From NCBI RefSeq assembly GCF_003096015.2, contig NZ_CP029185.2:3436501-3500500 (forward strand): a stretch of DNA of 64,000 nt, read 5' to 3'. The notes beneath the pieces are model-generated. The model saw only the letters and a list, made by a program, of their open reading frames with translations. It was not told where the DNA came from and made no database searches. The translations under genes and the position numbers were made by a program. The stretch comes from Limnobaculum parvum (GTDB lineage Bacteria; Pseudomonadota; Gammaproteobacteria; Enterobacterales; Enterobacteriaceae). Positions 33,541 through 41,738 of this stretch are shown here, in pieces. Every line of letters starts with the position of its first letter. Position 1 is the stretch's first letter.

Positions 33541-35049
33541 CTATGTTTCAGTAATATCAGAAGAATTCTCTATTCCTGAGGTGTTATCTGGCATTTTTGA
33601 TATCGATTCAGCTAAAGCTGGTTCAGATATCGCAGTATTCATCGGGCGTTTTACTTCAACGCCTAATGCTCGAAAACTTTCTACCTGCCCAATGACGTTA
33701 CCCCGCCCCTGAGACAGTTTATTCATCGCTTGCCGGTAATTATCCTGCGCCTTGTCCAGACTCATACCCAGCGATGTCATATCATCAACAAACAGCCGAA
33801 GTTTATCATACAGGCGCGCAGCCCGGTCGGCGATCTGTTGAGCATTCTGACTTTGGTGCTCATAACGCCATAAATTACCGATGGTTCTTAATGCCACCAG
33901 CAATGTCGTTGGGCTAACCAGCATAATATTGTTCTGTAGCGCTTCACCGATCAATTCGGGTTGCCGATCGATGGCTAATAAGAAAGCAGGCTCTACCGGA
34001 ATAAACATCAGCACGTAGTCTAAAGAGCGTAACCCCGGAAGCTGGTGATAATCTTTACGACTGAGCAAACGGATATGTGATTTGATGGAAGCAATATGTT
34101 CATGCAGTGCTTGGCTGCGTACCTGCTCATCATCACTGTTAAAATAGCGCTCATAACTAACGAGGGACATCTTAGCATCAATAACAACATCTTTCCCCTG
34201 TGGAAGATGAACGATCACGTCTGGCTGTTGGCGATTGCCCTCTTCACCCTTCATATTAACCTGGGTTTGATATTCATGGCCTTCGCGTAAACCCGATGCT
34301 TCCAGCACCCGGCTTAAAACCACTTCGCCCCAGTTACCCTGAGTCTTATTATCACCTTTCAGGGCTTTGGTCAGGTTAAGCGCTTCCCGAGCCATCTGGG
34401 CGTTCAACTGTTGTAAATTACGGATCTCATGGGTCAGGGTGTGGCGTTCCCGCGATTCCTGCCCATAGCTGTCCTGAACTTGACGGCGGAAACCGTCCAA
34501 CTGTTCATACAGTGGGAGAAGTAGCCTATCGAGACTCTGGCGATTCTGCTCATCAACCTTACGACCGCTCTGTTCAAAAATACGATTGGCTAAATTTTCA
34601 AACTGTACCGTTAACCGCTGTTCGCTACTGATTAACAAACGCTGCTTTTCTTCAGAAGCAAAACGCGTCTCTTCCAGACGGGTGGACATCTCCCGTAGCT
34701 CAACTTCCAGCGAATTATTAATGCCTTGCAGGCTGCGTAGTTCCTGATTCAAACGCTCGCACTCTTCGTGCCATAACGCCTGTTGCTGGGCTTTTTCTTG
34801 CAGCGCTGCTAGGCGAGCATACAGTTCGCGCAGGTCTAACTGCCCTTTTTGCAGCTCCTGCTGTTGAATTTTTCGTTCTGATTGTAACTGCTGATTGTCT
34901 GAATCTGCCTGATCCAAGTGTGCCGTCAGCAATGCGATTTGATTTTCTAGCTGTAAGTTATGGCGCTGGTTATAAATAGCCATCACCAGTCCACCCATTA
35001 ATAGCCCTGCCAGCGCAGCAGCAAAAATCATCATCAAGCTGTTATCCAC
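33541..35049 (-). CDS. rmuC: RmuC, DNA recombination limiting protein
   Basis: 502 residues: an N-terminal membrane anchor (SLMMIFAAALAGLLMGGLVM), a long coiled coil (about 30-170) and the conserved RmuC nuclease-like domain (GNWGEVVLSRVLEASGLREG; VIDAKMSLVSYERYF; ILVSPTTLLVALRTI-type segment). In E. coli loss of rmuC raises recombination at inverted repeats. Position upstream of ubiE is conserved. The last 25 residues are Ser/Pro-rich and variable. Confidence 0.95.
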   Translation of the reverse strand: MDNSLMMIFAAALAGLLMGGLVMAIYNQRHNLQLENQIALLTAHLDQADSDNQQLQSERKIQQQELQKGQLDLRELYARLAALQEKAQQQALWHEECERLNQELRSLQGINNSLEVELREMSTRLEETRFASEEKQRLLISSEQRLTVQFENLANRIFEQSGRKVDEQNRQSLDRLLLPLYEQLDGFRRQVQDSYGQESRERHTLTHEIRNLQQLNAQMAREALNLTKALKGDNKTQGNWGEVVLSRVLEASGLREGHEYQTQVNMKGEEGNRQQPDVIVHLPQGKDVVIDAKMSLVSYERYFNSDDEQVRSQALHEHIASIKSHIRLLSRKDYHQLPGLRSLDYVLMFIPVEPAFLLAIDRQPELIGEALQNNIMLVSPTTLLVALRTIGNLWRYEHQSQNAQQIADRAARLYDKLRLFVDDMTSLGMSLDKAQDNYRQAMNKLSQGRGNVIGQVESFRALGVEVKRPMNTAISEPALAESISKMPDNTSGIENSSDITET

Positions 35050-35179
35050 CGCGCCTCCGGCTTTTGATATGCGAACATCACAAATTAGTAGGGGTTAAAA
35101 GTAAGAGAATACTGTATAAATGTCCATATTATTTTGGCTAATTATGCGTAATTGTTCCCATTATCGCTAAACAGAATGG

Positions 35180-35713
35180 CTAAAAGCGCAGATAGTGAGC
35201 AATCCATTGAAGACCAAAGGCTCCGGGAGCCAGAATCAGAAAGCCCCACAGCATGGCGGAGGTCAGATTAACTATCTGAAAAGATTTCAACGGCATATCA
35301 CAAATACCGGCCACTAACGGTACCGTTGCGCGAAAAGGGCCAAAAAAGCGGCCGACAAATACGCCGATGGTTCCCCAACGGTCAAAAAAGTGCTGACCAC
35401 GTACCAGCATTTGTGGGTTACGTGATAACGGCCAGATATGCGCAATGCGTTCTTTATAGTGCCAACCCAGCCAGTAAGATATCCAGTCGCCAAAAAAAGC
35501 ACCGAAGGATGCCGCTATCCATATAGGCCAGAAAGCGATACCGCTTTCACCAATAATTGCGCCAATACCTATCAGAATCACCGTTGCAGGAATAAGCAAA
35601 GAAAGAAAAGCGATAGACTCGCCAAATGCCAGAAAAAAAACGACAGGAACGCCCCACGCCTGATGGTCGCGAACAAAGTTCATGGTTGATGTGATGATAT
35701 AGTCAAGGGTCAC
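35180..35713 (-). CDS. DedA-family inner-membrane protein
   Basis: 177 residues from a GTG start. DedA proteins are membrane transporters implicated in undecaprenyl phosphate or phospholipid recycling and envelope homeostasis. Visible are the FGESIAFLSLLIPATVIL entry helix, FGAFFGDWISYWLGW, the GRFFGPFRATVPLVAG motif (conserved Arg residues) and a last helix AMLWGFLILAPGAFGL. This is closest in pattern to the N-terminal part of YabI. GGGAG lies seven bases before GTG 35713; a TTG at 35770 and ATG at 35683 are alternatives. Confidence 0.85.
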   Translation of the reverse strand: MTLDYIITSTMNFVRDHQAWGVPVVFFLAFGESIAFLSLLIPATVILIGIGAIIGESGIAFWPIWIAASFGAFFGDWISYWLGWHYKERIAHIWPLSRNPQMLVRGQHFFDRWGTIGVFVGRFFGPFRATVPLVAGICDMPLKSFQIVNLTSAMLWGFLILAPGAFGLQWIAHYLRF

Positions 35714-35832
35714 ACTGCTACTCCCGTTTTCAACGCCTACATTTAGCAAGGTTCTGGCTATAAAAAGCAATATTCTTTTGATGTTTATGCAGTAGACAAC
35801 ATGCTATTTTCACCCGTTCTATGCCACAAAAA

Positions 35833-35851
35833 AACCGGGCATATCCCGGTT
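35833..35851 (-). terminator. Intrinsic terminator of the btsS-like gene
   Basis: AACCGGG/CCCGGTT stem with a 5-nt loop; on the minus strand it is followed by a run of seven T. It lies 28 bp after the btsS-like stop. Confidence 0.88.
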
Positions 35852-35878
35852 TCTCTTTCCATTAACCGCGTTGAGCGA

Positions 35879-37624
35879 TTAAGCCGCAGGTCTGGCCTCT
35901 GATGATATACCGCCCATTTCCTCACCGCCGATAGCCGGGACGCGAATAATAACGCGCGTATAGACTTCCGGCTGGCTTTCCACGGTCACACCATAATCAT
36001 AACCGTGACGCGCCTTAATTCGCCGATCCACCAGACTCATTCCCAAGCCATCACCATTCGGTCTTGGGTAGTAATTACCGGCGTTATCCTCCACCAATAA
36101 AACCAGTGCATGATGGTGGTGATCGGTCGTATCAAAATAGCCTTTAATGCTGATATGGCCTTCGGTCAATATCTGAGAAGTACCGTGCTTAATGGCATTT
36201 TCCACTATAGGTTGCAGGGAGAATGCCGGTAAAGAGAGAGGCAGTAACGCATCGGGTATATCAATATCAACGGTTAGCCGGTCGGCAAAACGTGCTTTTT
36301 CAATTTCCAAATAGGCATTGATGTGCTCCAGCTCATCACTCAGGCTAACTTCATCGTTACTACGCTTTAGGTTCTTACGGAAAAAGGTCGATAATGACAG
36401 TACCAAACGACGCGCGTGCCCGGGATCTTTGCGTATCACCGCCGACAGCGTATTTAACGCATTAAACAGAAAGTGCGGGTTAACCTGCGCATGGAGTAAT
36501 TTGATCTCTGATTGTGCCAGCAGTTGTTTTTGCTGTTCGAATGTTCCCGTCAGAATCTGCGCCGACAGCAGGTGAGCTATCCCTTCCCCTAACGTGCGGT
36601 TAATGGAGGAGAAGAGCCGACTTTTCGGTTCATATAACTTAATGGTTCCAATGACCGTCCTTTCTGCACCACGCAGCGGGATAACCAGCGTTGATCCCAG
36701 TTTGCAGTTAGACGTAATTGAGCAGGCATAATGAACTTCGTTGCCATCGGCATACACCACCTGATTATTCTCAATGGCTTTATGGGTATGGCGAGATGTG
36801 ATTAACGCGCCGGGTATGTGGTGATCGTCACCAATCCCAATAAACGCCAGCAGCTTTTCCCGATCGGTAATCGCCACGGCTCCAACGCCAAGTTCTTCAT
36901 ACAGAATTTGAGCAACGCGCATACTGTTTTTCTGGTTAAACCCTTGCCGCAAGACCCCTTCCGATCGGGCCGCTATCTTCAATGCTTTGGCGGAGAATGC
37001 AGTTGTGTACTTTTCAAAAATCGCCCGACGGTCCAGCAGGATTCGCATAAACATCGCCGCACCAACGGAGTTAGCAATCATCATCGGTAGTGCAATATCG
37101 TTTACCAAATGTACCGCCTGAGAGAACGGTCGGGCAATCAGTAATATGAGCAGCATTTGCAGCGCTTCGGCAAACAGCGTAATAGCAGCAACGATCAGCG
37201 GCTGAAAAAGAATATCCATTCGATTATGACGGATCAGATAGCGGTGCAGTAAGCCCCCGACTAAACCTTCTACAATCGTCGACAACATGCAGGCCGTTGC
37301 TGTCATACCGCCCATAGAATAGCGATGCAAACCACCGGTCAATCCCACAAAGAAACCAACGGATGGCCCGCCCAATACTCCGCCTAAAACAGCACCCATT
37401 GCTCGTGTATTGGCAATGGAATCATCAATTTGTAAGCCGAAGTAGGTTCCCATAATGCAGAACATGGAGAAGGTGAAATAACACAGCAATTTGTGAGGCA
37501 GGCGAATAGTCACCTGCATCAAAGGAATAAACAGTGGTGTCTTACTCAGCAGATAGGCAATAACCAGATAAACACACATTTGCTGTAATAAAGAAAAAAT
37601 GAGGTCAATCTGACTAATTTCCAT
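35879..37624 (-). CDS. btsS: BtsS-like (YehU) LytS-family sensor histidine kinase
   Basis: Pyruvate sensor kinase of the LytS type; in E. coli BtsS phosphorylates BtsR to induce the pyruvate transporter BtsT. 581 residues. The N-terminal 5TM-LYT membrane domain (about 10-200) has RLPHKLLCY and FVGLTGGLHRYSMGG. A GAF domain (about 220-350) has AITDREKLLAFIGIGDDHH and VIPLRG. The His kinase domain has the phospho-acceptor in HAQVNPHFLFNALNTL, and QPIVENAIKHG plus a DGLGM glycine box. It is colinear with E. coli YehU (561) except for a slightly longer tail. The usual btsR partner is not downstream: a terminator and a DedA gene follow. Confidence 0.9.
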   Translation of the reverse strand: MEISQIDLIFSLLQQMCVYLVIAYLLSKTPLFIPLMQVTIRLPHKLLCYFTFSMFCIMGTYFGLQIDDSIANTRAMGAVLGGVLGGPSVGFFVGLTGGLHRYSMGGMTATACMLSTIVEGLVGGLLHRYLIRHNRMDILFQPLIVAAITLFAEALQMLLILLIARPFSQAVHLVNDIALPMMIANSVGAAMFMRILLDRRAIFEKYTTAFSAKALKIAARSEGVLRQGFNQKNSMRVAQILYEELGVGAVAITDREKLLAFIGIGDDHHIPGALITSRHTHKAIENNQVVYADGNEVHYACSITSNCKLGSTLVIPLRGAERTVIGTIKLYEPKSRLFSSINRTLGEGIAHLLSAQILTGTFEQQKQLLAQSEIKLLHAQVNPHFLFNALNTLSAVIRKDPGHARRLVLSLSTFFRKNLKRSNDEVSLSDELEHINAYLEIEKARFADRLTVDIDIPDALLPLSLPAFSLQPIVENAIKHGTSQILTEGHISIKGYFDTTDHHHHALVLLVEDNAGNYYPRPNGDGLGMSLVDRRIKARHGYDYGVTVESQPEVYTRVIIRVPAIGGEEMGGISSEARPAA

Positions 37625-37764
37625 GAGGTGTGTTTCTCTGCGTGGTCAAAAATGGTTCGCTGACTATTCTAACATCAGTTACTAATTATCCCCGTCTTTT
37701 TACACTATCTGACCGCATTTCGGTACTCTTGGTCCAATATAGGAACGTTCACGCCAAAACAGAT

Positions 37765-37866
37765 AAAAAAAAGCCAGCACGTGGCTGGCTAAAATAAACA
37801 TTGGAAGCAATGTGAGCAATGTCGTGCTTTCTCGAGGTGAGCATAAATAACCGCCCCTTGAAAACA
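37765..37866 (-). ncRNA. ryhB: RyhB, Fur-controlled iron-sparing small RNA
   Basis: The minus strand contains GAAAGCACGACATTGCTCAC followed by ATTGCTTCCA, identical to the target-pairing core of E. coli RyhB. Next comes the Hfq-dependent terminator hairpin AGCCAGC/GCTGGCT (37772-37790) with eight T. A promoter is visible: TTTACA, 18 bp, TATTAT (37872-37877), with a Fur box over it. The start of transcription is estimated near 37866, giving about 100 nt. RyhB pairs with mRNAs of iron-using proteins (for example sdh, sodB) and lowers their expression when iron is scarce. The 5' third differs from E. coli. Confidence 0.93.
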
Positions 37867-37870
37867 CGTA

Positions 37871-37892
37871 AATAATAATCATTATCAATATC
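37871..37892 (-). promoter_or_regulatory. Fur box over the ryhB promoter
   Basis: On the minus strand GATATTGATAATGATTATT (37874-37892) matches the 19 bp Fur consensus at about 16 positions and overlaps the -10 region. This predicts repression of ryhB by Fe-Fur. Confidence 0.85.
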
Positions 37893-38244
37893 ATCTGTAA
37901 AGCTCTTTTTTATTAAAATGAGAATATTTCTCATCTAAATGGCTATACCTATATTTTTCAACTAAATAACGATTATTAATTCCTATACTATAATTGGGGA
38001 TACTGCCTGCTTGGTTCCGCGTTTCCTTCCGCTCTTCCAAATGTGTTAATAAAAACAAGATATTAATTAATACTGCCAATAATCATAAATATACAAAATA
38101 AAATATTAAAAAATAGAAAATCAAAAATAAATTTCGAGATATTAAACTAATATGATGAGTAATCGTTCTGTTATGGAATGTGATTCCACGCTGATAAAAC
38201 AGTATACAACCAGCACATGTTACGAAGTTTATTTTTGGAGGTTG
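37893..38244. other. AT-rich gap between ryhB and the LPMO gene
   Basis: About 350 bp, very AT-rich, including the ryhB -35 (TTTACA near 37896). No gene is convincing. The in-frame stretch 38152-38244 before the LPMO start has no ribosome site and codes no signal peptide; it probably holds the LPMO promoter and leader. Confidence 0.5.
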
Positions 38245-39717
38245 ATGATGATCCCTGCTTTATCTCTCAGGGGGCTGGCGAGCGCTCTGGTAATCGTAAG
38301 TCCGTTAGTCTGGGCTCATGGCTTCATTAGTGAGCCGCCATCTCGCGCTTATGCCTGTACCCTTGGGCAAAACGTAGATTGTGGCGATGTGGAATATGAA
38401 CCACAAAGTCTGGAGGCCCCTACCGGCTTCCCTAATAGCGGCGGCCCGGCTGACGGTAAGATGGGCAGTGCAGGGTCTTCACGATTCACCCAGCTAGATG
38501 AACAAACCGCCGTGCGCTGGAAAAAAGTCAGTATGAAACCCGGCGACAATACATTCACTTGGAAATTTACGGCCGCCCACCCGGTCAATAACTGGCGTTA
38601 CTACATCACCAAACAGGATTGGGATCCCAATCAACCACTGACTCGCGCTTCCTTTGATCTCACCCCATTCTGTAAGATCGACGGGAAAATGGCGATGCCT
38701 CAAACCATCACCAGTAAAAACTGTAATGTACCTAATCGTACTGGCTACCAAGTGATTCTGGGCGTGTGGGAAGTCGCAGACACCCCTAACAGTTTTTATA
38801 ATTTGATCGATGTTGATTTCTCTGGCGGTAGTGAAACGGGCGGTGGCGGTTCAAATACCCCAGCCGTTATCGATACTTGGGCAAAAGAAGTGGGTAGCAT
38901 TCAGCCATTCGTCGATCTGAAACGTGGCGATAGCGTTAAGTTACGGGTTTTCGATAGCCGTGGTGAACGTTCCGATCTATCGATTCCTTACACGATTGAA
39001 AGTGACGAAGGCGGTGCTAAAAACGTTTGGGCACATGACTTTGCGGATAAAATTAATGCATCTCAGCAATTAATTCGTGCCGGACAAAAAGCAGGAGCCG
39101 ACCAGTTTAACTCGGTATACGGTAGTAATACCGTGTATGCCACCGAAGCCAGCGGGATAAACCATACTGAAATTCAAATTGATCAACAGCCTGTGCCAGT
39201 GACGTCATCCGTTACCGTTACCGGTGTTGAACCAACGTATACCACCAACCAGAGCGGCGATCTGACATTGACATTCAATGTGGCGGTTAGCGGGAAGTTA
39301 ACTGTTGAAACATCCGTTTATGATAGTGCCCATATGCAAAAAGTTTATGATAGTGCCGAAATGGACAACAACCATAAGGGCTTCTCACTGACCATGAAAG
39401 GACTGGCTTCAGATAATTATGGGCTGCTTGTTGTCGGAAAAGATGAGAAGGGTAATGTTCAGCAACAGATCGTTAAGTTCGCAGTTACCGTTCCGGCCAG
39501 TGGTGGCGGTGGTACCGCAAGTTATGATGCGGTCTTCCCGGAAAAAATCACCACCTACAAAGCGGGCACTAAAGTGCTGCAACAAAAAGATGGAAAGGTT
39601 TATCAATGTAAACCTGCACCTTACAGCGGTTTCTGTAAACAATGGGCTACAACAGCGACCGGTTTTGAACCCGGAGTCGGTGCCAGTTGGGAGATGGCCT
39701 GGTCGTTGGTCAAATAA
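38245..39717 (+). CDS. GbpA-like secreted chitin-binding lytic polysaccharide monooxygenase
   Basis: Secreted AA10 copper enzyme that binds chitin or GlcNAc surfaces. From ATG 38245 the product has a signal peptide ending ...SPLVWA and a mature N-terminal His (HGFISEPPSRAYACTLG), which with His of AAHPVNNWRYY forms the histidine brace. The LPMO domain covers about 23-200. Two GbpA-type middle domains follow (about 215-420: IDTWAKEVGSIQPFVDLKRG; VTVTGVEPTYTTN). The C-terminus is a chitin-binding module (YKAGTKVLQQKDGKVYQCKP ... WEMAWSLVK). GGAGG lies before the ATG pair at 38245/38248. The frame opens earlier at 38152, but that start lacks a ribosome site. Length (490) is that of Vibrio GbpA. 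Confidence 0.92.
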   Translation: MMIPALSLRGLASALVIVSPLVWAHGFISEPPSRAYACTLGQNVDCGDVEYEPQSLEAPTGFPNSGGPADGKMGSAGSSRFTQLDEQTAVRWKKVSMKPGDNTFTWKFTAAHPVNNWRYYITKQDWDPNQPLTRASFDLTPFCKIDGKMAMPQTITSKNCNVPNRTGYQVILGVWEVADTPNSFYNLIDVDFSGGSETGGGGSNTPAVIDTWAKEVGSIQPFVDLKRGDSVKLRVFDSRGERSDLSIPYTIESDEGGAKNVWAHDFADKINASQQLIRAGQKAGADQFNSVYGSNTVYATEASGINHTEIQIDQQPVPVTSSVTVTGVEPTYTTNQSGDLTLTFNVAVSGKLTVETSVYDSAHMQKVYDSAEMDNNHKGFSLTMKGLASDNYGLLVVGKDEKGNVQQQIVKFAVTVPASGGGGTASYDAVFPEKITTYKAGTKVLQQKDGKVYQCKPAPYSGFCKQWATTATGFEPGVGASWEMAWSLVK

Positions 39718-39741
39718 CCCTTCACGGTAAAACATCCTCTA

Positions 39742-39769
39742 AAAGAGCCTCCAATACTGGAGGCTCTTT
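39742..39769. terminator. Intrinsic terminator after the LPMO gene
   Basis: 12 bp perfect stem AAAGAGCCTCCA/TGGAGGCTCTTT with a 4-nt loop, 25 bp after the stop. Confidence 0.9.
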
Positions 39770-39857
39770 GCATAATATGGCATACGCCAACTCGGCTATG
39801 ACCTGCTAAAATTAAGTTATCCCAGTTCAAATAATCGGCTGATTGAGGCGTTCTATC

Positions 39858-40124
39858 ATGGCAAGCGGATGGACGGCAGACGGCGCCGTGCAGGATCAAA
39901 TTGATAGCACCATTTCAGATGCGGTAGCTAAAGCCCGTTCTCAATTACATCATGGTGAAAGTGCCACTCACTGTCTGGAGTGTGGTGACCCTATTCCACA
40001 AGCAAGAAGAGATGCCCTTCCCGGCGTTCAATATTGTCTGGCCTGTCAAACCGAGCTAGACAAGAAAAACCTGCATCAGGCTGGCTATAACCGTCGGGGA
40101 AGTAAAGACAGCCAACTGAGATGA
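39858..40124 (+). CDS. ybiI: YbiI, DksA/TraR-family zinc-finger protein
   Basis: 88 residues, the same length as E. coli YbiI, with matching ends (MASGWTADGAV... and YNRRGSKDSQLR). A C4 zinc finger of DksA type is formed by CLECG and CLACQ around IPQARRDALPGVQY. DksA-like proteins bind the RNA polymerase secondary channel; YbiI itself has no settled role. The start is the internal ATG at 39858. It lies between two terminators and is thus a single-gene unit. Confidence 0.93.
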   Translation: MASGWTADGAVQDQIDSTISDAVAKARSQLHHGESATHCLECGDPIPQARRDALPGVQYCLACQTELDKKNLHQAGYNRRGSKDSQLR

Positions 40125-40147
40125 CTGCTGCTGTCTATAGGTAAAAT

Positions 40148-40178
40148 AAAGGCCCGCAATCACTGATTGCGGGCCTTT
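40148..40178. terminator. Intrinsic terminator after ybiI
   Basis: Near-perfect palindrome with arms AAAGGCCCGCAAT and ATTGCGGGCCTTT; the T-run is short (TTTAAA). Confidence 0.85.
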
Positions 40179-40198
40179 AAACTTAGTTGATGTCTGAT

Positions 40199-40268
40199 TT
40201 AAAACTTATATTTAAATCCAAAAGTTACTGCGGTATTACTGTAGCCAACGTCACACTCAGATACTTTA
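40199..40268 (-). pseudogene. C-terminal fragment of an outer-membrane beta-barrel gene
   Basis: The minus strand reads VKVSECDVGYSNTAVTFGFK and then YKF before TAA at 40199-40201. The alternating pattern and final Phe are typical of the last strand of a barrel protein such as Ail/OmpX- or KdgM-like proteins. Only about 23 codons remain, running into the end of yhiN, so the gene body has been deleted. Confidence 0.6.
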
Positions 40269-41462
40269 ACGATGAACTAACGCCTGCGCGCACGCCCATG
40301 CTGAACTCCATGCCCACTGGAAGTTATAGCCTCCCAGCCAACCGGTAACGTCTACCACTTCGCCAATAAAGTAGAGGCCGGGAACCTGTGCCGATTCCAT
40401 CGTTTTGGATGACAGCGCTTTGGTATCGACACCACCCAGCGTAACTTCCGCGGTACGATAACCTTCGGTACCATTCGGCTGAATTTGCCATTGCTGCAAT
40501 ACCTCGGCTAACTGCTGCTGTTGAGGGCCGGTTAACTGCTTTAGCGTCACATCAGGCACTTTATTCAACATTTGCAGGCTTTCCACCAAACGTTTAGGCA
40601 GATGACGCGCTAAGGTGTTCTTCAGGCTTTGATTAGGGTGCTCTGCCCGTTCCGCATTCAAGAAGGCATCCAGATCTAAATCTGGCAGCAAATTAATGGT
40701 GATCGACTCACCCGGCTGCCAGTAGCTGGAGATTTGTAGTATTGCCGGCCCAGAAAGGCCACGGTGGGTAAACAGTAGGCTCTCTTTGAAGCAAGTACCA
40801 TTTTCTGCCGTTACGCTTACCGGTACCGCAACGCCAGACAGCGCTTGCAGCACTTCCAGCAGCGGCTTATGCAGCGTTACTGGCACCAGCCCTGCTCGAG
40901 TTGGTAGCAGGTTAATGCCGAACTGCTCCGCTATCTTATAGCCAAATGGCGTCGCCCCCAATCCGGGCATAGACAAGCCACCGCTAGCGATAACCAAAGA
41001 CTTAGCTTGAACCTCTCCCGTGGATAACTTAACCAGAAAACCCTGTTCATTACGTTCTACGCTGAATACTTCACTACGCATCCGCAAATCAACATGTCCC
41101 TGTTCACACTCTTTCATCAGCAGGTCAACAATATCTTCCGCGGAGTTATCACAAAACAGCTGCCCCAGCGTTTTCTCGTGGTAAGCCACCCCATGACGAG
41201 ATACCAGCTCGATAAAATCCCACTGGGTATAGCGGGCCAGCGCTGATTTACAGAAATGCGGGTTGTGGGATAGATAGGCCGTATGGTCAGCATACATATT
41301 GGTAAAATTGCAGCGACCGCCGCCGGACATCAATATTTTCCGCCCTGGTTTTTTGCCATTATCCACCAACAGAACATGAAGCCCCAGTTGCCCAGCCTGA
41401 GCAGCACAAAACAACCCGGCAGCGCCGGCACCGATAATCAATACGTCCGCTTGTTCAACCAC
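40266..41462 (-). CDS. yhiN: YhiN/HI0933-family FAD-dependent oxidoreductase
   Basis: Flavoprotein of about 398 residues, function unsettled. N-terminal FAD motif IIGAGAAGLFCAAQAG, then DNGKKPGRKILMSGGGRCNF, NGTEGYRTAEVTLGGVDTK and the C-terminal YFIGEVVDVTGWLGGYNFQW signature of the family. I place the start at GTG 41462, which has AGAGG five bases upstream and aligns with the E. coli N-terminus; the frame extends to ATGs at 41528/41531. It is divergent from pitA as in E. coli. Confidence 0.9.
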   Translation of the reverse strand: MVEQADVLIIGAGAAGLFCAAQAGQLGLHVLLVDNGKKPGRKILMSGGGRCNFTNMYADHTAYLSHNPHFCKSALARYTQWDFIELVSRHGVAYHEKTLGQLFCDNSAEDIVDLLMKECEQGHVDLRMRSEVFSVERNEQGFLVKLSTGEVQAKSLVIASGGLSMPGLGATPFGYKIAEQFGINLLPTRAGLVPVTLHKPLLEVLQALSGVAVPVSVTAENGTCFKESLLFTHRGLSGPAILQISSYWQPGESITINLLPDLDLDAFLNAERAEHPNQSLKNTLARHLPKRLVESLQMLNKVPDVTLKQLTGPQQQQLAEVLQQWQIQPNGTEGYRTAEVTLGGVDTKALSSKTMESAQVPGLYFIGEVVDVTGWLGGYNFQWAWSSAWACAQALVHR

Positions 41463-41738
41463 AAAAACCTCTGAAATTTCGGTCTGCCGACCGCACGACT
41501 TCCTATTCTGTGCCAGAATTGTATTCATCATCTGCGGTTCTCGCCAGAAGATTAGATTTTACTAGCGTTGCAAAATTATTTTCAGCGCCAAGTTTATGTT
41601 AATAATAACAGTTGGTTACATTTGTAAATACATGTAAACGAGTCCGCAGAATCGAAAAAAAAGTTAATTTTTTCTTTGCCGATACGTTAATTGTGCTGAT
41701 AATGCGCCGGTCTACCTCCATTACTGACAGTAAGGTTT

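Noticed and set aside
37749..37934. Minus-strand open frame containing MLTSRKHDIAHIASNVYF overlapping ryhB
   Set aside because: Its codons coincide with the conserved RyhB pairing core and terminator hairpin; no ribosome site is seen. The RNA explains the conservation.
38152..38244. Upstream extension of the LPMO frame
   Set aside because: It would put 31 non-signal residues before a good signal peptide; the strong GGAGG site belongs to ATG 38245/38248.
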